Part shown: piece by piece, positions 1 to 9,417 of the stretch
Layout: each line of letters starts with the position of its first letter
How positions within the stretch are numbered: position 1 is the stretch's first letter
Assembly (NCBI GenBank): GCA_963791995.1
Contig: CAWBUQ010000004.1
Coordinates: 558,001-622,000 of the forward strand
Length of the DNA: 64,000 nt
Direction: 5' to 3'
From: Bog-473 sp963791995
GTDB taxonomy: Bacteria; Actinomycetota; Acidimicrobiia; Acidimicrobiales; RAAP-2
Notes under the pieces: model-generated
Databases searched by the model: none
The model's input: the letters and a program-made list of their open reading frames with translations, nothing else
Told to the model about the DNA's origin: nothing
Program-made: the position numbers and the translations under genes

Positions 1-345
1 AGTCGTCACACGCGCACTGTGCCAGGTTCTCTCCGGCACGATGCAGGCATTCCCTTTCGTCAGATCAACGGACCATTGCCGCTTGCCATCCTCGAGGAGG
101 AATTGCATTTCGCCCGCGAGGACATACACCAACTCGTCGCCAAACGGGTGACGTTCCCACCACGTCCAGTCTCTTTCGTAGTCGAACACTGACAGCAGGC
201 GGCCGTCTTGCAGTTCGGGCCGTTCGTGAGCCGTCCCCCAGAAGAAATGATCGACGCTGAGTGGTTGAAGGCTGAGGTCGGGGGGGACAAGGACGGGGTG
301 TGACCGGTCCAAGTGAAGCTGGCCCGTGAAGGAGTTCTCAATCAT
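1..345 (-). CDS. Cupin-domain protein, C-terminus cut off by the window edge
   Basis: The frame is open from an ATG at 345 to the left end of the window, so about 115 N-terminal residues are visible and no stop is seen. The visible part has a cupin core: an ERHPFGDELVYVLAGEMQF stretch (HP..DE.VYVL.GE, the first cupin metal-binding motif) followed by an IVPERTWH stretch that matches the second motif with its His. Cupins of this size are usually small metal-binding beta-barrels, either enzymes or ligand sensors. The substrate cannot be read from the sequence. The gene diverges from the LysR gene at 413, across a 67-base gap that holds a 13-base inverted repeat, so it is a plausible target of that regulator. 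Confidence 0.75.
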   Translation of the reverse strand, partial: MIENSFTGQLHLDRSHPVLVPPDLSLQPLSVDHFFWGTAHERPELQDGRLLSVFDYERDWTWWERHPFGDELVYVLAGEMQFLLEDGKRQWSVDLTKGNACIVPERTWHSARVTT

Positions 346-377
346 GGACCTCACTCTGCAGCGATATGGATGGCCTG

Positions 378-390
378 ACTAGCCACTAGT
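378..390. promoter_or_regulatory. Inverted repeat between divergent cupin and lysR genes, candidate LysR operator
   Basis: ACTAG-CCA-CTAGT is a perfect palindrome with five-base arms. It sits midway between the cupin start (345) and the LysR start (413). LysR regulators usually bind an interrupted dyad containing T-N11-A in such divergent intergenic regions; a T at 376 and an A at 388 fit that spacing. Binding is inferred, not shown. Confidence 0.45.
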
Positions 391-412
391 TTCCTTGATC
401 GAGTCATAGGAT

Positions 413-1294
413 ATGGCTATGGCTCTCAATTCTGAGGATCTCGAAGCTTTCCTCGTTGTCGTGCAGGAGAAGAGCTTCGGACGGGCGGCGAGTTCCCTTC
501 TCGTCTCGCAGCCGACGGTGAGCGAACGGATCGCTCGCATGGAGCGTTCCATCGGTACGGCGCTATTCGTTCGAGGACCACGGGGGGTATCGCTCACTGC
601 ATCGGGCGAACGACTGCATCCGATTGCCGAGCGGATCATCGGTCTGATGAACGAGGCCCAAGAAAGGGTCCGCTCCGCAGGCGTGTCTCCACCACTGCGT
701 ATTGGGGTTCACTCGACGTTCGCGTATCGGGCGGTGCCACTCGTCGCAAGGGCGCTCGAGAAGCCGACGCGTAACCTGCGCGTCCGAGACGCACACTCGG
801 ATCAGATCGTCGCTATGTTGCTAGACGGGATCCTCGACGCTGGGTTTGTTCTCCCGGGAGCCCGGCCCCCAGGATTACGTTTCGACGCACTGCCAATGGA
901 CCCGGTCGTCTGCGTGTGCGCCTCGGACCACGAGGTGGCTTCGGAAGGATCAATGCCTCTGCGATCCGTTTTGGAGCACGATGTCGCGCTCAATCTCTGG
1001 GGGACCGGAGCGCGCGAGTTTGGTGACTACCTGGCGTCATCGGCGATGACTGGGCGTCGGGTCGAATGTTCCGACGCGAGCTCGGCTCTGGAGCTGGCGA
1101 GGAACCAGGGATATGTGGCGTTTGTGGCGCGGTCGGCTGCGCAACACGACATAGCGATTGGGGCGCTCCTTCCTCTTAAGGTCCGCGGAATGCCCTCTTG
1201 GGCGGTTCGCTTGGTCCTCGCAAGCAGGTTGAAGGGTGAGATCGACAGCGACGTCCAATCGTTGCGACACCAGGTCCGCCAGCTCGCCGGCTAG
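413..1294 (+). CDS. LysR-family transcriptional regulator
   Basis: The 293-residue protein has the family's usual length. The N-terminal winged helix-turn-helix is clear (FGRAASSLLVSQPTVSERIA, about residues 25-45, followed by ERSIGTALFVRG). The remainder is a LysR substrate-binding domain. It starts at ATG 413; an in-frame ATG at 419 has slightly better spacing from an AGG at 408-410 and could be the real start. It is divergent from the cupin gene, the usual arrangement for a LysR protein and the gene it controls. The co-inducer is unknown. Confidence 0.9.
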   Translation: MAMALNSEDLEAFLVVVQEKSFGRAASSLLVSQPTVSERIARMERSIGTALFVRGPRGVSLTASGERLHPIAERIIGLMNEAQERVRSAGVSPPLRIGVHSTFAYRAVPLVARALEKPTRNLRVRDAHSDQIVAMLLDGILDAGFVLPGARPPGLRFDALPMDPVVCVCASDHEVASEGSMPLRSVLEHDVALNLWGTGAREFGDYLASSAMTGRRVECSDASSALELARNQGYVAFVARSAAQHDIAIGALLPLKVRGMPSWAVRLVLASRLKGEIDSDVQSLRHQVRQLAG

Positions 1295-1440
1295 GGGTAC
1301 GACCTCTTCGCCACGGGGATGTGGGCCATTTTCGACGATCACGGGGTTGTCGAGCGGCAGAACGGCCCCTCTCGGAGAACAAATATCGCGAGTACAAGGG
1401 AGAGCGCGGCGGTCGCGTAGACATCGGGGTGCGCCCGACG

Positions 1441-2364
1441 TCAGGCAAACAGCGACTCGCGGCGCCGCACAATGGCGCACAGTGTCTCGTTGTAAGGCGC
1501 GTCGAGGCCGAGCTCGCGGCTCAGCGCAACGACTTGTCCATTAATAATGTCGATCTCTGAGGGCCGCCGGGCCAGATGGTCGAGGCGCATGGACGGGCTG
1601 GCGTTGGGAATTGTGGCCGCGAAATCGGTGACGTACCGGAGGTGGTCCTCGAACAAGAATTGAATCCCCTTGGCGACCGCGAGCCGGTAGGCCTCGGAGG
1701 TGCAGCCGAGAGCGACGCTCCACGCCTCAGGATCGGACATCAACTGTCCGACAGTGACGTCGAATACGGCGCACGGAGCGCTCAGGGTGACATTGCAGAG
1801 GAACTTCTCCCAGATCATGACGGTGACGTCGGCAAAGGCCTGGACGTTGAAGCCGGCGTCGTCCCATGCCTGCTCAATTCGGCGGACTCGATCCGTCATG
1901 CCACCGTGCATCTCTCCGATCCGAATCAACCGCATGCCCTCGTGATGCACGCGTCCCGGTTCGGGGGTCGACGAACCGAACCCCTCGGCGATCCCTATCA
2001 GGATCTGGGCCTCTGGGATGTGCTGCGCCACGCGCTCGCCGGCGCCGAGCCCGTTCTGGAAGGCCATGACCACGCTGTCGGGCTCGAGGAGCGGTGCAAT
2101 CTCCGTCGCCACCTGGTCAACGGCCGACGCCTTCGTTGCGATCAACCAGAGATCGCAGGGCCCGGCATCCTGGGGTGATCGCCCAACGTGGAGATTGTCG
2201 ACGACGAAGTTGCCGCTGGCGCCTGAGACTGTCAGTCCCGATGTGGCGATCGCGTCGATGTGCTCCTGGTGTGTGTCGATAGCCCACACCTCGTGTCCCG
2301 CCTTGCCGAAGAGGCCGGCGTAGACGGAGCCCATGGCACCGGTTCCGACGATTGCGATCTTCAT
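1441..2364 (-). CDS. Ketopantoate reductase family protein (2-dehydropantoate 2-reductase)
   Basis: The 307-residue protein begins MKIAIVGTGAMGSVYAG, a Rossmann GxGxxG nucleotide-binding motif right at the N-terminus. That is why ATG 2364 is preferred over the longer frame that opens at 2475. The mid-protein Lys in VMIWEKFLCNVTLSA matches the catalytic lysine of ApbA/PanE. The C-terminal helical domain is complete, with the family signature PSMRLDHLARRPSEIDIING. PanE reduces 2-dehydropantoate with NADPH for pantothenate and CoA synthesis, but the family includes many paralogues acting on other 2-oxo acids. No pan genes are nearby, so the substrate is uncertain. It converges on the LysR gene. 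Confidence 0.85.
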   Translation of the reverse strand: MKIAIVGTGAMGSVYAGLFGKAGHEVWAIDTHQEHIDAIATSGLTVSGASGNFVVDNLHVGRSPQDAGPCDLWLIATKASAVDQVATEIAPLLEPDSVVMAFQNGLGAGERVAQHIPEAQILIGIAEGFGSSTPEPGRVHHEGMRLIRIGEMHGGMTDRVRRIEQAWDDAGFNVQAFADVTVMIWEKFLCNVTLSAPCAVFDVTVGQLMSDPEAWSVALGCTSEAYRLAVAKGIQFLFEDHLRYVTDFAATIPNASPSMRLDHLARRPSEIDIINGQVVALSRELGLDAPYNETLCAIVRRRESLFA

Positions 2365-2622
2365 GCGCCACCAGCAGGACTTGAAGTTGTGCCACCAGCT
2401 CCGGGGTCCCATGTGACTTGTCCACACTGTCCGACTGTTCGCAGATGGTCCACCCGGGCAGGGTATCGAGTCCACGGTATTCGTGCCCGTCTTGCTGGTC
2501 GCGCTGAAGTGACTTGCGGGAGCAAGGTGTACTGCTCAATGGAGGCAAACGGATACTCGACAGCTGACTGCATGCCGGTCCTCCCGCCGATGTATCCGGA
2601 CTCCTACGCTGTTGGCCCTTGT

Positions 2623-2632
2623 CAACATGTTG
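2623..2632. repeat. Perfect 10-base palindrome upstream of the secreted hydrolase
   Basis: CAACATGTTG lies about 20 bases before the preferred start of the TAP-like hydrolase (2652). It could be an operator, but a short palindrome like this can also occur by chance. Confidence 0.2.
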
Positions 2633-2651
2633 CTCGGATCGATCCCTCGCC

Positions 2652-4106
2652 ATGTGGGCGCGCTCGACGCGCGTTGCGTCCGCAGTATTCGCTGCCAGCG
2701 TGCTCGCCCTTTGTCTTCTGCCGGCGCTCTACGCCTCAGCCGCGTCCGCACCCTCAACGCGCATCGCCTGGACACCATGCCCAAAGGCGTCGGGGTTCCT
2801 TTGTGGAACGCTCAGGGTCCCGCTCGACTATGGACAACCGTCTCGAGGCTCTGTTCCCCTTGCGGTGATAGAACATCCGGTTTCGCAGAGCAAAGGTGTC
2901 GTTGTCTTCAATCCGGGCGGTCCCGGAGAGAGCGGTGTTCTCATCCTCCCCATACTGGCGTCGCTCGTTCCAGCGTCGGTGAGCCGACAGTTCACCTTGG
3001 TGAGCTTCGACGAGCGGGGAACTGGCTCGAGCGATCCGTTGCTGTGCGGCCCGTCGCCGGCCACGGCGAGTAGCGCGACAATGGGGACGGCCGCCGCCGC
3101 GCAGACGTTCGCCAGCCTTGAGCGTTCCTGTCGCGCCCGCTACCCAGCATTGCTCCCGACCGTGACCACGACGAATTCGGCACGGGACATGGATCAGTTC
3201 AGGTCGGCGCTCGGAGTCAGACGTATCGACTACTACGGACTGTCCTATGGGACCGTCCTCGGGTCCGTCTATGCGCACTTGTTCCCGAGCCACCTTCGTT
3301 CGATGGTGCTCGACGGTGCAGTCGATGCCAACCTGAGTCTCGCCGCCGATGCGACGGAGCAAGCCCCAGCGATTCAGACTGTCCTCGAGCATGACCTGAC
3401 CGGCTGTTCTTCCTTGGTGCAAGGTTGCCCGCTCGGAGCCGATCCGCTCGTCTTCTACAAAGATCTCCAGCAGCGGCTGAGCCGGGCGCCGCTGCCCCCT
3501 CCCGGCGGGGGCGACACGACACCGGTCACCCTGGGCGATCTGGATACAGCGACCTTGCTGTATCTGTCGGCTCCCGCTTTCACCACGGGCTACTTCTCCG
3601 CGCTGGCGGCCGCTGCGAACGGCAACGGCGCACCGCTCCGTTCCGTGGCCATGGGGTTGGAGACAGACATCAACGGGCAGTCGATCGTCGGCCCACTGTG
3701 GGCCATCACCTGCAACGACGCTGCCACCCATCCGGACGCGAGCGCCACGGCGGCGCTCGCCCGACTCCTCGCCGTGCGCTATCCGTTGGGCGGAGCCGAA
3801 GCCGTGGCCAACAATCTCATCGCCTGCCCGGGGTGGACCTCTTCGGGCGGGGCCATCGCCCATCTTTCGCCGTCACGCTCTCTGACCCCTCTGGTGATCG
3901 GCAACATCGACGACCCCAACACGCCGTACGAGGTAGCCGGTCAACTCGCGTCGGCCATCGGTGGGCGGCTCGTCACGTACGTTGGATATGGGCACACCTG
4001 GCTGTTGAACGGATCGACGGACGTCTGCATGCAGGATGTCGTCACCAACTACCTCGTGAACGACGTGCTCCCGGCTCGAGGAATGCGCTGTCCGGCTGGA
4101 GAGTGA
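2652..4106 (+). CDS. Secreted alpha/beta hydrolase, tripeptidyl aminopeptidase (TAP)-like
   Basis: About 484 residues. An N-terminal signal peptide (hydrophobic run VFAASVLALCLLPALYASA, then ASA) marks an exported protein. The body is the TAP/SlpD/CaeA group of alpha/beta hydrolases: oxyanion-loop motif NPGGPGESG, nucleophile elbow YGLSYGT, an acid in the IDDPNTPYE segment, the His in YGHTWLL, and a C-terminal TAP-like domain with paired cysteines (DVCMQDVV, RGMRCP). Members cleave N-terminal tripeptides or act as esterases outside the cytoplasm. ATG 2652 is preferred because the signal peptide follows at once; an in-frame TTG at 2619 would add 11 residues. Confidence 0.85.
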   Translation: MWARSTRVASAVFAASVLALCLLPALYASAASAPSTRIAWTPCPKASGFLCGTLRVPLDYGQPSRGSVPLAVIEHPVSQSKGVVVFNPGGPGESGVLILPILASLVPASVSRQFTLVSFDERGTGSSDPLLCGPSPATASSATMGTAAAAQTFASLERSCRARYPALLPTVTTTNSARDMDQFRSALGVRRIDYYGLSYGTVLGSVYAHLFPSHLRSMVLDGAVDANLSLAADATEQAPAIQTVLEHDLTGCSSLVQGCPLGADPLVFYKDLQQRLSRAPLPPPGGGDTTPVTLGDLDTATLLYLSAPAFTTGYFSALAAAANGNGAPLRSVAMGLETDINGQSIVGPLWAITCNDAATHPDASATAALARLLAVRYPLGGAEAVANNLIACPGWTSSGGAIAHLSPSRSLTPLVIGNIDDPNTPYEVAGQLASAIGGRLVTYVGYGHTWLLNGSTDVCMQDVVTNYLVNDVLPARGMRCPAGE

Positions 4107-4127
4107 GGATCCAACGAGAGGTGGCTC

Positions 4128-5690
4128 TTACTCCGGCGGAATCGATTGCGCGAAATGGAAAACCCCTTCAGGGTCGTATTTCTGTTTGATCTGTCGAAGT
4201 CGAGGCAAATTCTCGCCGTAGTAGTCCTGCTGCCAGTCGGTCAGAGTCGGGTCGATGTAGTTCTGGTATGAGCCCTGCGTCACCGGCGCAAAAGCTTGGT
4301 GCAAATCGTCGAGCCAGGCGGACGCCGCCGACATGGCGCTCGGATCCGGTGACGCCGCGGGGTAGGTGATCGAATACTGGGCGCAGGCGACCGCGTTGCG
4401 ATGGACAAACGCAGTTTCGCTGGCTCCTACCTGATTGATAAGTCCGCCGTAGCCGTCGAACACGACGCCGCCGCCGGCACCGGGGAGCGTCGAAGGAAGG
4501 GTCGACAGGGCGGAGACGATCCCGCTGATGGCTTGGTGCGAGAGGGGTCCGCCGACATAGGAAGACTTTGCGTTGAACGGAGACTGCACGGGTGCGGCGC
4601 AGTGGGCGAGCGACTCTCCCTCGCAGCCCGCCTCAATCATGGTGGCCTTGAGATACTCCTCCGGCCCGATGAAACGGTCGGTCGTGGCCTGCCCGACTGC
4701 TGCCGTCAGTGGGTTCAGCGCCGCAGAGCATGCGGATACAGTCCCCACGAAGACGCCGGTGACCTTGACCAACCCGCTCCCGACGTTTCCGCTGCTGAAC
4801 AACTGGCAGTTTGCCCACAGCTGTTCTGGTGTTGTTGGGATCCATCGGAGCCAGGCGTCCAGGACGGACGGCGCCGACTCCCATGGCCATTCCAGTGTGA
4901 AGAGGGTGATCGCTTCGGGAATCGGATGGACCCGGAACCCGAAGGACGTCACAATGCCGAAGTTCCCTCCGCCACCGCCCCGACTGGCCCAATAGAGATC
5001 TTCGTCTTGTCCCGGCCCGCACCGACGAACGACACCGTCGGCGGCGACGATTTCGACTGTCGCAGTCTGGTCGCACGTGAGCCCATAGGCCCTCGAGAAC
5101 ACCCCGATCCCGCCACCAAGGGCGAGTCCGGCGATCCCGACTGTCGGGCATGAGCCCCCTGGCAAAAGGAGACCCTGTGCTCCCAGCTGGCTGTAGACGT
5201 TGACCAACATGGCGCCGGCACCCACGGTCGCCGTCTTTTGTCCGTGCGCTGTCGGTTTTCCAACGGAGACGCTCTGCATCTGTGACACGTCCACGACCAG
5301 GCCGCGACACGACGAATAGCCGCCGTAGCTGTGGCCACCCGAGCGCGCGGCGAGCTCAATTTCGTGCGTCCGAGCGAAGCCGATACAGCGTTGGACGTCG
5401 CTCGCTGACGCACATCGGGCGATTGCGGCCGCATTTGGCGTGTACAAGGAGTTGTACAGGTGCCCGGCTGCCGGGTAACCGGCATCACCAGGCTGCAGCA
5501 ACGTGCCGCGTAGCGAGGCCGCCAATGTCTGCCAATCCGAAGGGCCGGGCATGCCGCCGACCGAGGACGTCGAGGTGCCCCCACCCGTTGCGGTGCTCGG
5601 ACCTGAACTCGAGCATCCGCTCGCGACACCACCAGCCACGAGACCCGATCCCACCAGAGCCGCACCCCGCAGGAACGAGCGCCGATCCAT
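4128..5690 (-). CDS. Tat-exported FAD-linked oxidase, berberine-bridge (BBE) type, probable lipoprotein
   Basis: This 520-residue protein begins MDRRSFLRGAALVGSG, a twin-arginine signal. A lipobox-like ASGC follows at about residues 23-26, so it is probably exported folded and anchored as a lipoprotein. The FAD-binding PCMH domain shows ARSGGHSYGGYS, whose His is the usual covalent FAD site. CPTVGIAGLALGGGIG follows; its Cys is the second covalent anchor in bicovalent members. The C-terminus ends in the BBE element (YYGENLPRLRQIKQKYDPEGVF in part). Such enzymes oxidise sugars, alcohols or alkaloid-like substrates and pass electrons to oxygen; the substrate here is unknown. It converges on the TAP-like hydrolase, also an exported protein. 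Confidence 0.88.
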   Translation of the reverse strand: MDRRSFLRGAALVGSGLVAGGVASGCSSSGPSTATGGGTSTSSVGGMPGPSDWQTLAASLRGTLLQPGDAGYPAAGHLYNSLYTPNAAAIARCASASDVQRCIGFARTHEIELAARSGGHSYGGYSSCRGLVVDVSQMQSVSVGKPTAHGQKTATVGAGAMLVNVYSQLGAQGLLLPGGSCPTVGIAGLALGGGIGVFSRAYGLTCDQTATVEIVAADGVVRRCGPGQDEDLYWASRGGGGGNFGIVTSFGFRVHPIPEAITLFTLEWPWESAPSVLDAWLRWIPTTPEQLWANCQLFSSGNVGSGLVKVTGVFVGTVSACSAALNPLTAAVGQATTDRFIGPEEYLKATMIEAGCEGESLAHCAAPVQSPFNAKSSYVGGPLSHQAISGIVSALSTLPSTLPGAGGGVVFDGYGGLINQVGASETAFVHRNAVACAQYSITYPAASPDPSAMSAASAWLDDLHQAFAPVTQGSYQNYIDPTLTDWQQDYYGENLPRLRQIKQKYDPEGVFHFAQSIPPE

Positions 5691-5898
5691 CAGCCCGCTC
5701 TGACCCCGGCGGGTTTGCGGGCCGGGCTCGCCATGGGTGCCGACGCTACGTCAGCCGAGCTCAGCTGGTGGCTGTCCACGATGCGAAGGAGTCAGCTCGA
5801 TGCCAGATCGCTTCCGGATGTCGCGGGCGGCGGACGCGGGCGCTTCCGATCGGATCGGGCTGCAGTCGGTTGCCCGGCAGCCTCGAATCTGCCCTCTA

Positions 5899-5928
5899 TT
5901 GACTATAAGTATACACTCAGTGTATTCT
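5899..5928 (+). promoter_or_regulatory. Promoter of the padR-ABC operon, likely giving a leaderless mRNA
   Basis: TTGACT (5899-5904), an 18-base spacer and TATTCT (5923-5928) form a good sigma-70-type promoter. The expected start point falls at or next to the A of the ATG at 5936, and no Shine-Dalgarno fits in between. This predicts a leaderless transcript, which is common in Actinobacteria. Confidence 0.55.
5911..5925. promoter_or_regulatory. PadR operator candidate, perfect palindrome inside the promoter
   Basis: ATACACT-C-AGTGTAT is a perfect inverted repeat with seven-base arms. It lies between the -35 and the -10 and overlaps the -10 of the padR promoter. This is the expected position for autorepression by the PadR protein encoded just downstream. 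Confidence 0.65.
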
Positions 5929-5935
5929 CACAGGT

Positions 5936-6460
5936 ATGAGCGTCCCCATGGCCCTTCTCGGGCTCCTCGATCGGGAACCGAGCCACGGCTACGACCTGAA
6001 GCGCGACTACGACACCTATTTCGGCCGCGGTCGGCCGCTTCCGTTCGGACAGGTGTACGCCACCCTCGCTCGCCTGGCGAGAGACGGAAAGGCCATGGTC
6101 GGCGAAGCAGAGCCGGGCGCGGGACCTGATCGCAAGCGATACAGCATCACCGAGACCGGCAAGAGCGAGGTCGAGACGTGGCTGTCAGAGCCCATCGCGG
6201 CCGAGCCCCACCTCCAGACGGACCTCTTCGTAAAGGTCGTGCTCTCGCTCATGCTCAGTCGCCCGGCGGAGGAGTACCTCGACGTGCAGCGGGCCGCGCA
6301 TCTCCGACGAATGCGCGAGCTCACCGAGCTCAAGCAACGAGGGAACCTCATCGACGCGCTCCTCGCCGACCATGGCCTCTTTCACCTGGAGGCCGATCTG
6401 CGCTGGATCGACCTCACCGAGGCGCGACTCGGGGCACTTGCAGAGGAGGTGGCGTCATGA
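5936..6460 (+). CDS. PadR-family transcriptional regulator
   Basis: 174 residues. The N-terminal PadR winged helix is clear: ALLGLLDREPSHGYDLKRDYD, then PFGQVYATLARLARDG and DRKRYSITETGKSEVETWL. A C-terminal helical domain (about residues 95-170) is typical of two-domain PadR proteins that dimerise through it. The stop overlaps the start of the ABC ATPase (ATGA at 6457-6460), so the three genes form one operon. PadR proteins commonly repress their own operon of efflux genes until a toxic ligand binds. The palindrome at 5911-5925 is the likely site. Confidence 0.9.
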   Translation: MSVPMALLGLLDREPSHGYDLKRDYDTYFGRGRPLPFGQVYATLARLARDGKAMVGEAEPGAGPDRKRYSITETGKSEVETWLSEPIAAEPHLQTDLFVKVVLSLMLSRPAEEYLDVQRAAHLRRMRELTELKQRGNLIDALLADHGLFHLEADLRWIDLTEARLGALAEEVAS

Positions 6461-7177
6461 CCGTCGCCAACGCTTGCTCGGTGGGCGCAGTCAGGGGAGC
6501 GATCATGGAGGGGCGAGACCTGGTGGTCTCCTTCGGGGAGACCCCGGCGCTCCGCGGGGCGAGCATCTCGGTGAAAGAGGGCGAGATCGTGGCTGTGATG
6601 GGTCCGAGCGGCTCGGGCAAATCCACCCTGCTCCACTGCCTGGCCGGCATCCTCGTTCCGGACTCGGGCGGCGGGGTCTACTTCGATGGCCACCGCATCG
6701 ATGCCATGCGGGAGTCGGAGCGCTCGAAGCTGCGGCGTGATCGCTTCGGGTTCGTGTTCCAGTTCGGTCAGCTCGTCCCCGAGCTGACCGCCGAGGAGAA
6801 CGTCGCCCTGCCGCTGTTGCTCGGTGGGATGCATCGTCACGAGGCCCTCCGTGAGGCACGGAGCTGGTTCGAACGCCTCGAGCTCCAGGGTATGGAGGAC
6901 CACCGCACCGGCGAGATGTCCGGCGGCCAGTCCCGAGCGCGTCGCGCTGGCGCGCGGTCTCGTTGCCCATCCCGACGTGCTCTTCGCCGACGAACCGACC
7001 GGTTCACTCGACTCACTGAGCGGTGAGATGGTCATGAACCTGTTGACCCGGGCCGCGCGTGAGCAGGGATCGACGGTGATCCTTGTCACCCACGAAGCCC
7101 GCGTGGCCGCGTATGCGGACCGGGAGGTCATCGTGCGGGACGGGTTGGTGACCTCGCCCGAACTGATCTCCCGATGA
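6457..7177 (+). CDS. ABC transporter ATP-binding protein, MacB/LolD type (one-base frameshift in this sequence)
   Basis: The ATPase is in two frames. The first part has Walker A (GPSGSGKST), the Q-loop (FQFGQLVPELTAEENVALPLLL) and the start of the signature (MSGGQ). The second continues ERVALARGLVAHPDVLFADEP (Walker B) and VTHEARVAAYAD (H-loop). Removing one C from the CCC at 6932-6934 rejoins them as SGGQSERVALARG, giving a normal protein of about 239 residues. GAGGAGG at 6443-6449 sits seven bases before ATG 6457. It overlaps PadR upstream and the permease downstream, so the three form one export operon. The shift is probably a sequencing error. If it is real, the transporter has no working ATPase. 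Confidence 0.85.
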
Positions 7178-9417
7178 TCCGCCTCGGTCTTCGCTTGACG
7201 TTGGGAAGCGGTCGCGAAGGGCTGTTGCGTGTCCTCGTCACCGCGGCCGCCGTCGCCCTCGGAGTCGGGTTGCTGCTGGCTGCCCTGGCCGGTGGCAGCG
7301 GTTTGCAAGCTCAGACCGACCGTGGTGCGTGGCTCGACACCGCGGCGCAGGCGTCGGGCTCGACATCGGGCACGTCAACCTCCTACCGGCTGTGGTGGCT
7401 GTCAAGGGTCGATCAGTTCGGCAGCCAGACGATCGATCGCGTCGACGTTGCCTCGGCGGGACCGAACGCTCCGGTCCCGCCGGGGATTGCCCACCTGCCG
7501 GGACCGGGTGAGTACTACGCCACGCCAGCGCTCACGGCGCTCATCGCGTCCCACCCGGCGAACGAGCTTCGAGACCGGTTTCCGGGGCGCCAAATCGGTA
7601 GCATCGGCGCAGCGGCACTTCCGTCGCCGAACTCGCTGATCATCGTCATCGGCCACACCCCGCGCCAACTCTCACGGGCACCTGGTGCAGTCGAGGTGGG
7701 AGCGATCGAGCGCACGCCGGCCAGCTGCTACGCCTGCCAGAACCCCACCGGGAGCGGACCTGATCTGCAGTGGGTCCTGGCTGGCGGAGCTGTCTTCTTG
7801 TTGCTGCCGGTGCTCATCTTGATCGCGACCGCGAGCCGACTGTCGGCGGCGCGGCGCGAGGAACGCTTCGCCGCCATGCGGCTTGTTGGCGCGACTCCCC
7901 GTCAGATTTCTGTGGTCTCCTCGGTCGAGGCGGTGGTCGCGGCCGTTGCCGGGGTCGCGGTCGGCTTCGTACTCTTCTTCGTCTTCCGACCACTCCTCTA
8001 CCATGTGCCTTTCACCGGAGCGCCCCTCGCCCAAGGTGACCTTTCGCTGCACTGGATCGACATCGTGCTCGTAGTGATCGGCGTCCCGGTCGCCGCAGTC
8101 GTGTCTGCGCTCCTCGCGCTTCGCAGGGTCCAGATATCGCCGCTTGGCGTGAACCGGCGAGTGAAGTCCCCACCGCCGAGGATCGTACGGATCATTCCGC
8201 TCCTTGCCGGCATCGCCGTACTGGCCTACTTCGACGCGCACGGCAAGCCCGGCAGCAACGGCGGCCAGCTTCTCGAGCTGCTGGTGGGATTCGTGCTCCT
8301 TGTCGTGGGGCTGGTTCTCGCTGGACCGTGGTTCACGACCGCTGGTTCCCGACTCATGGCGATGCGGGCCAGCCACCCCGCCACGCTCATTGCCGGCCGC
8401 CGACTCCTCGACAATCCCAAAGCGGCCTTCCGGTTCATCAGTGGGCTCGTGATCGCCCTCTTCGTTGCAAGCGCCCTGGTCGGGGCGCTCAGCTCCATCG
8501 CCACCGTCGGCAGCTCTGGAGGAGGAAGCGCCGGACAGGACACCCTCGCCGAACCGTTCTGCAGCTTCTCGACGTCGAACTGTCCCGCTTCCGCGCAAGT
8601 TCCTTCCGTCCCAGGCCAGGTGCTTGCCGAGATCCACTCGATGCCCGGCGTGCGCGGCGTGGCGGTCGTTCACCAGGCCCCCTCCCAAGCTCCGTTGAGG
8701 AACTCGTTCGGGATCGTCGCGTGCGCCCAACTGGCCAAGACACCGGCGATCGGCACGTGCGCTCCAGGAGCGACGGTGGCGAGTATCGGCTACTTCCTTT
8801 CGAACGTCCTAGGGCACGACTCGCACGCGTCGTCGACCGCCTGGCCGTCCGCGCACCTGTCGACGGTGAAGACGGCGCGTCTTCCCGTTGACGCCGTTGT
8901 CGTCGCCACCGACGGGTCATCGACAGCGCTCGAACAGGTACGGACCACGCTCGAACGGGCGTTTCCCTTCCAGGGAACGCCGATAGGAGTCGAGTCGCTC
9001 GATCCGGCGAACGCGCGCCTTCTTACGATGATCCAAGACATGACCGACGTGATCATCGTGGCGAGTCTCATCATCGCCGCCTGCAGTCTCGCGGTGAATA
9101 TCGCCGCCGGGTTGGGGGAACGCAAACGCCCGTTCAGCCTGCTCAGGCTCATCGGTGTTCCCATCGGCGTCCTGCGCCGGGTGGTCGCACTCGAGAGTGC
9201 GATGCCGCTGTTCCTCGTCGCCGCAGTGTCGATCGTGGTCGGCCTCGTGTCGGCTGCTCTCTACCTCCACTCCCAGGTCGGTATCGCGTTCAAAATCCCG
9301 GGAATCGCGTACTGGGCGACCGTCCTTGCTGGGCTCGCCGCTTCGCTCGCGATCATCGCCTCGACTTTCCCGCTTCTCAACCGGATGACGGGACCCGAGG
9401 TTGCCCGAAATGATTGA
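7174..9417 (+). CDS. FtsX-like ABC transporter permease
   Basis: The 747-residue membrane protein starts in an ATGA overlap with the ATPase. It has one N-terminal membrane segment (VLVTAAAVALGVGLLLAALA), an extracytoplasmic domain, a first FtsX-type three-helix domain (about residues 190-320, with AARREERFAAMRLVGATPRQISVVSSVEAVVAA), a central pair of segments, a second external domain, and a second FtsX domain at the C-terminus (GERKRPFSLLRLIGVPIGVLRRVVALESAMPLF). The duplicated layout matches FtsX/MacB-like exporters of lipids, peptides or drugs. With the PadR regulator it is probably an inducible efflux or envelope-stress system. The substrate is unknown. Confidence 0.85.
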   Translation: MIRLGLRLTLGSGREGLLRVLVTAAAVALGVGLLLAALAGGSGLQAQTDRGAWLDTAAQASGSTSGTSTSYRLWWLSRVDQFGSQTIDRVDVASAGPNAPVPPGIAHLPGPGEYYATPALTALIASHPANELRDRFPGRQIGSIGAAALPSPNSLIIVIGHTPRQLSRAPGAVEVGAIERTPASCYACQNPTGSGPDLQWVLAGGAVFLLLPVLILIATASRLSAARREERFAAMRLVGATPRQISVVSSVEAVVAAVAGVAVGFVLFFVFRPLLYHVPFTGAPLAQGDLSLHWIDIVLVVIGVPVAAVVSALLALRRVQISPLGVNRRVKSPPPRIVRIIPLLAGIAVLAYFDAHGKPGSNGGQLLELLVGFVLLVVGLVLAGPWFTTAGSRLMAMRASHPATLIAGRRLLDNPKAAFRFISGLVIALFVASALVGALSSIATVGSSGGGSAGQDTLAEPFCSFSTSNCPASAQVPSVPGQVLAEIHSMPGVRGVAVVHQAPSQAPLRNSFGIVACAQLAKTPAIGTCAPGATVASIGYFLSNVLGHDSHASSTAWPSAHLSTVKTARLPVDAVVVATDGSSTALEQVRTTLERAFPFQGTPIGVESLDPANARLLTMIQDMTDVIIVASLIIAACSLAVNIAAGLGERKRPFSLLRLIGVPIGVLRRVVALESAMPLFLVAAVSIVVGLVSAALYLHSQVGIAFKIPGIAYWATVLAGLAASLAIIASTFPLLNRMTGPEVARND

